Shown: positions 21,496-24,298 of the stretch, piece by piece
Layout of the letters: every line of letters starts with the position of its first letter
Numbering within the stretch: the stretch's first letter is position 1
Source: a virus
DNA length: 24,298 nucleotides
Virus record (IMG/VR): IMGVR_UViG_3300024301_000093
Coordinates: 1 to 24,298 of that record
Reading direction: 5' to 3' (one strand)
Position numbers and translations under genes: made by a program
The notes under the pieces: model-generated
Told to the model about the DNA's origin: nothing
Database searches by the model: none
What the model saw: only the letters and a program-made list of their open reading frames with translations

Positions 21496-21638
21496 TGACT
21501 TATTCAGAAGCAAACGAAACAATCGAAGCGTGGTTAGCGTTTATTCATGGCTACATGAATGACTGCCCAGAGGACTACACCATTGAAGATCACGAGAATT
21601 TAGAACTCGCCTTCAAGATCATCAGAGACGGCCACTAA
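21495..21638 (+). CDS. Small acidic protein, 47 aa
   Basis: Translation gives MTYSEANETIEAWLAFIHGY, then MNDCPEDYTIEDHENLELAF and KIIRDGH. The ATG overlaps the VWA gene stop by one base (TAATG), with AGGAG about 10 bases upstream, and the stop is directly followed by a GTTAG element. It is acidic and predicted helical with no known domain. Tight coupling to the VWA gene suggests that it works with, or is made in proportion to, that protein. Confidence 0.7.
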   Translation: MTYSEANETIEAWLAFIHGYMNDCPEDYTIEDHENLELAFKIIRDGH

Positions 21639-21655
21639 GTTAGGGTGGCACTAAC
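21639..21655. promoter_or_regulatory. GTTAG element copy 8
   Basis: GTTAGGG-TGG-CACTAAC starts on the base after the 47-aa gene's stop, 20 bases before the next ATG. It differs from copy 7 by one base. Confidence 0.8.
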
Positions 21656-21675
21656 AAGATAACAGGAGAACGACA

Positions 21676-22704
21676 ATGACTTTACACTACTACGACATCG
21701 ATAGTTTCAAGTGGGTAGAAACTAGATACAACAACACACCCCCCGTGCGAGAACATGAGCACGGCACCAAACGTGACATACGACCTATCGGCGACCGCGC
21801 CTATAAGTGGGAGCACATACACAAGTTTTCAGATGCTTGCTACGGGTTGTTTGATGGGGCCGATGGGGACCCCGTGCAGATACAGATGTGGCGGTTCGAC
21901 AAACCCACTACCGCCGAGAGTAAGAAGTTATGCCCGATATTATGGGAACGACACCGCGATGGCACCGAGACTGTTACCATACGTAACGGCTCCGGCACCA
22001 ACGCTCACAATGCACGATATTCGTTTCTACAACGATATCTGCCAAGGGCTCTACGGTTTGAGAACAGAAACGGCAAGCACTTCATATATAACAGTGACGC
22101 CGGTAGCATGTATTATCTCGCAAAGTCCCGCACTATAACCGCCGCACGTAAACAACATATAGATCGTGGTACTAAAAATTGGTGGCTGAAAAAAGAAAGG
22201 TTTATATCCCGCGATGATGGAGCAGCGTTGACCTTTGAGCGCCGTGTAGATACTGAGATCGCTAGGTTTGCGTTTGTGGGTGGCGGGCTCGCTGTGCCGA
22301 AACCACCGCGTACCGTAGTTAGGAAGTCAGAGAAAGCTAAGCATAAACAAGCTATTGCAGATTTCTGGGAGTTTGCTTGCGCAATGGGTCCGATGCTGCC
22401 GATAGATTCGTACCAGTACCGGTATGATCTGCGGAAGGAGTTAATAGAACACACCGACAAATCCAACAACAACAACAACAACAATACTACTTTCTATAAC
22501 GGGCGAGAGTTTTTTAACCTCCCCCATAAGTTTGCACGAGAGGTATTGAAAGATACTAATCACCCTATGCGGTTAAACCTACTAGTAGAGTTCGTGAAGG
22601 ACTCCGACATACAGTACGTTGAAACCGACGCCGATGCACAGCGCGTGCGGGAGCAATATAACCGGTGGATAAACAAGGTGTGTGGATTTACCAAACAAAT
22701 ATAA
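21676..22704 (+). CDS. Unknown plus-strand protein, 342 aa
   Basis: No family is recognised. The N-terminal ~140 residues are aromatic and polar (HYYDIDSFKWVETRYNNTPP; ERHRDGTETVTIRNGSGTNA). A basic middle has SRTITAARKQHIDRGTKNWW and RFAFVGGGLAVPKPPRTVVR, then KSEKAKHKQAIADFWEFACA. Residues 264-270 are seven Asn encoded by a (AAC)6AAT tract at 22465-22485, a likely flexible linker and slippage-prone site. The C-terminus (REFFNLPHKFAREVLKDTNH and on) is helical. The ribosome-binding cassette is AGGAGAACGACA, as for its neighbours. Basic helices suggest nucleic-acid contact, but this is only a guess. Confidence 0.75.
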   Translation: MTLHYYDIDSFKWVETRYNNTPPVREHEHGTKRDIRPIGDRAYKWEHIHKFSDACYGLFDGADGDPVQIQMWRFDKPTTAESKKLCPILWERHRDGTETVTIRNGSGTNAHNARYSFLQRYLPRALRFENRNGKHFIYNSDAGSMYYLAKSRTITAARKQHIDRGTKNWWLKKERFISRDDGAALTFERRVDTEIARFAFVGGGLAVPKPPRTVVRKSEKAKHKQAIADFWEFACAMGPMLPIDSYQYRYDLRKELIEHTDKSNNNNNNNTTFYNGREFFNLPHKFAREVLKDTNHPMRLNLLVEFVKDSDIQYVETDADAQRVREQYNRWINKVCGFTKQI

Positions 22705-22722
22705 GGTAACAGGAGAACGACG

Positions 22723-23577
22723 ATGAGATACCCACATAAACTAGTTAGTGCGGCACTAACACAGTATAACCTCAAGGAGCCCTATGACGAGCTTGAAAAG
22801 TTCAGAGACGCAGTGTTGCAAGGTATTCACGGGCTACGTGCTACCAATGCAATACATAGTAGTTGGATTATCAACTTATACTACGACAGCTGCCCATTCA
22901 CCGTTGGGGCTATATGGATAGATACAGACAAACAAGGGAACCGTACCTATACCGTTGAATCGCGGGGTATACAGAACAGAAAGTTTAGCGACTATAACGA
23001 CCTTAGGTATACCAAAACGAGTAAGGACCTCGATAAAGCTGTTAGAGTCGCGAAAAAGTATTGCCGCCCGTATACTCCGCACGAGCTGTTGCACTGCACG
23101 GCACGTGATGCTAACAGTTGTATAAGTTCGTTCTCGAAAGAACTACACAGTAAGCTACAAGAAAAAAGCATTAATACGCTGAATCAACCACGACTGCTTC
23201 GAGAGCTTGAACATCTAGTACAGTCTAACCACTCATGGGTCGACCCCGAATTTGGGGAAGATTTAGTTGCTATGCTTGACCTACAAAAACAAGCCGATGC
23301 CGCTGCCGCCGCTGCGCGTGGTAAGGCATGGTTCGTACGGGTTTACCAGCGGGCAGGACAACAGATGTTTGACGTCATACCGATAAGTGATATAGGGCGG
23401 CCAATTCTTGTTAGCTTGGAAAATGACCATGTCGGAGAATCAACGCCGTACACTGACGCCGGCGTACCAGACTGGCTCATGGGTAAACTCGCAGTGCTTA
23501 GTATGATTGGTAGCGGTACGTACGTCGAAGGGGTTGGGTACAGCGTTGGGGAGGGTATGTTCTATGTCACAGAATAA
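22723..23577 (+). CDS. Unknown plus-strand protein with C-terminal EGVG domain, 284 aa
   Basis: The N-terminal domain contains SSWIINLYYDSCPFTVGAIW and IDTDKQGNRTYTVESRGIQN, a beta-rich part, then a helical middle (HELLHCTARDANSCISSFSK, ELHSKLQEKSINTLNQPRLL) and an Ala-rich linker (ADAAAAAARGKAW). The final 38 residues (247-284), GVPDWLMGKLAVLSMIGSGT and YVEGVGYSVGEGMFYVTE, match the end of the next protein (pattern [VL]P[DE]W...K[VL]AVL.M...[VI]EGVG). A GTTAG element lies inside the coding part (codons 8-13). No enzyme motif is found. Confidence 0.75.
   Translation: MRYPHKLVSAALTQYNLKEPYDELEKFRDAVLQGIHGLRATNAIHSSWIINLYYDSCPFTVGAIWIDTDKQGNRTYTVESRGIQNRKFSDYNDLRYTKTSKDLDKAVRVAKKYCRPYTPHELLHCTARDANSCISSFSKELHSKLQEKSINTLNQPRLLRELEHLVQSNHSWVDPEFGEDLVAMLDLQKQADAAAAAARGKAWFVRVYQRAGQQMFDVIPISDIGRPILVSLENDHVGESTPYTDAGVPDWLMGKLAVLSMIGSGTYVEGVGYSVGEGMFYVTE
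22744..22760. promoter_or_regulatory. GTTAG element copy 9, inside a coding region
   Basis: GTTAGTG-CGG-CACTAAC, a perfect dyad, lies at codons 8-13 of the 284-aa gene and is translated as part of LVSAALT. This gap between genes (22705-22722) has no copy, so the element appears to have been kept by embedding it in the gene. Confidence 0.8.
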
Positions 23578-23830
23578 CTACTCACTATGTGATGATAAGA
23601 TATACCGCGTATACATAGACCCTACAACAAAACACGTATATACAGTATGTATTGATATTGACAGTGACAAAAGGGAGTACTATGATTCTCCTGATGACTT
23701 GCCTGAGTGGGTGCAAGCGAAGGTCGCTGTCTTAATGATGACGTCATTGACGAAGCCGACTGAAGTTATCGAGGGTGTAGGCCGTCGCATTGATGCGAAT
23801 ACTTATTGGGTAGTAGAGCCACTGGCCTGA
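23564..23830 (+). CDS. Small protein related to the C-terminus of the preceding gene, 88 aa
   Basis: The start chosen is the ATG at 23564 (MSQNNYSLCDDKIYRVYIDP), which has GGGGAGGG about 8 bases upstream. It overlaps the preceding gene by 14 nt. Residues 45-88 (DLPEWVQAKVAVLMMTSLTK, PTEVIEGVGRRIDANTYWVV, EPLA) parallel residues 247-284 of the upstream protein. The N-terminal half is a beta-type segment with IYRVYIDPTTKHVYTVCIDI. I recall similar LPEWVQ.K.AVLMM...IEGVGRR proteins in marine phages. The family and role are unknown; the pair looks like a tandem duplication. Confidence 0.75.
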   Translation: MSQNNYSLCDDKIYRVYIDPTTKHVYTVCIDIDSDKREYYDSPDDLPEWVQAKVAVLMMTSLTKPTEVIEGVGRRIDANTYWVVEPLA

Positions 23831-23860
23831 CTACAAACACCAAAAGCCGGAGTGCAACAG

Positions 23861-24235
23861 ATGAGTAAAGGCAGCAAACTACATGGCAACCACTGTCCAG
23901 CGTGTGAATCTTTTGCCGCGTCACCTATAGGGAAAGCCTTTAAGAGAGACTACATAAGAGAATTGCTTTCAAACAGCGAATTTTTATGGGCAGCCATTGG
24001 GCAAGACGCTGTTAAGACTCCAGCATGGATTCCACTGGGTATGCTGGAAGGAGAAGAGCTAGAAGCTGCTGCTGCTGAGAGGAGAAAATTCTGGGATGCA
24101 GAAGCCGATAAGATTGCTACTATGATTTTCCACAAGGATGATGCTGAACTGGGTAAGTATATTAGGAGCCTAGCAGAAGGCTACACAAAGCTGGAAGCAG
24201 ACTGTTGGCTTGAAGAAAACTTGGAGCTTGCTTGA
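23861..24235 (+). CDS. Unknown small protein with CxxC, 124 aa
   Basis: The start at 23861 (MSKGSKLHGNHCPACESFAA) is 8 bases after GGAG. A GTG at 23852 would lie inside that site. HCPACESF gives one CxxC pair, too little for a complete zinc site without further Cys. The rest is helical with EGEELEAAAAERRKFWDAEA and a Glu/Leu-rich end. All five Arg codons are AGA or AGG, unlike the CGN-rich genes at 18250-21495. It is not preceded by the GTTAG element or the GGAGAACGA cassette. It may therefore come from a different source than the rest of the arm. Function unknown. Confidence 0.65.
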   Translation: MSKGSKLHGNHCPACESFAASPIGKAFKRDYIRELLSNSEFLWAAIGQDAVKTPAWIPLGMLEGEELEAAAAERRKFWDAEADKIATMIFHKDDAELGKYIRSLAEGYTKLEADCWLEENLELA

Positions 24236-24298
24236 CTTTTTTTGTGGAGTGGTTGTAAGATGAAAGAAAGTGCCGGACGGTGATTAGCAGTCACCTAG

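Noticed and set aside
16484-22760. The GTTAG dyads as a CRISPR array
   Set aside because: The copies are dispersed by 70 to more than 1000 bp, lie between genes, and have no regular spacers or cas genes.
24210-24246. T-run after the last plus-strand gene as a terminator
   Set aside because: Seven or more T follow the stop codon, but I see no stable stem directly before them.
24260-24283. ATG after a GGAG-like site at the right edge (MKESAGR)
   Set aside because: It stops after seven codons. The final 63 bases also hold GGTGA/TCACC around a 7-nt loop, but the window ends there and nothing firm can be said.
1-24298. tRNA genes
   Set aside because: No cloverleaf with a T-arm GTTCRA and matching acceptor stem was found by eye on either strand; a tRNAscan-SE run would be decisive.

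Overview
The window looks like part of a tailed double-stranded DNA bacteriophage genome (Caudoviricetes), probably a marine phage. The late block holds small and large terminase, portal, GroES-like co-chaperonin, scaffold, major capsid protein, connector-type proteins and an S74-chaperoned tail fibre. It also holds a cluster of tiny Lys/Gly/Cys-rich proteins of kinds I associate with uncultured marine phages. No tRNA, integrase, polymerase, helicase or lysis gene is visible, so this is only part of a genome. Promoters close to the bacterial sigma-70 consensus suggest transcription by the host RNA polymerase.

Layout. Positions 1-16119 are coded entirely on the minus strand and read right to left. 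The order is terS, terL, portal, a 65-aa protein, GroES-like, scaffold, a 150-aa protein, a decoration-like protein and the major capsid protein, then a strong terminator (7811-7837). A second minus-strand group follows: a 74-aa protein, several tiny basic proteins, connector-type proteins, a 22-residue-repeat protein, the S74 tail fibre and a further tail protein. A next gene runs off the left edge. Most genes touch or overlap by 1-14 nt, indicating translational coupling. Positions 16120-16644 are a non-coding divergent control region. It holds a minus-strand extended -10 promoter followed by a short leader and an intrinsic terminator, a second minus-strand promoter in front of terS, inverted and G-rich repeats, and a plus-strand promoter.

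From 16645 onward all genes are on the plus strand. Two small genes, each closed by an intrinsic terminator, are followed by about 870 bp of non-coding DNA (17382-18249). This stretch holds 3.5 tandem copies of a ~77-bp unit and eight copies of an 8-bp iteron-like word, four in each orientation around an A/T-rich core. A sigma-70 promoter with perfect -35 and -10 hexamers and 17-bp spacing follows, then a structured leader. Next comes an operon encoding a DUF3150-like protein, a CobS/MoxR-type AAA+ ATPase, a protein with an N-terminal HExxH metallopeptidase-like domain and a C-terminal VWA domain, a 47-aa protein and several unknown proteins.

The most striking unexplained feature is a 17-bp element, GTTAGNNNNNCACTAAC, present nine times and only in the control regions and the plus-strand arm. 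The CACTAAC half is invariant. Several copies abut the upstream stop codon and precede a repeated GGAGAACGA ribosome-binding cassette. This looks like a phage-wide regulon of DNA operators or intercistronic RNA elements. It is combined with an iteron/tandem-repeat region that may be a replication origin, and it controls an AAA+/VWA-metallopeptidase module of unknown purpose.
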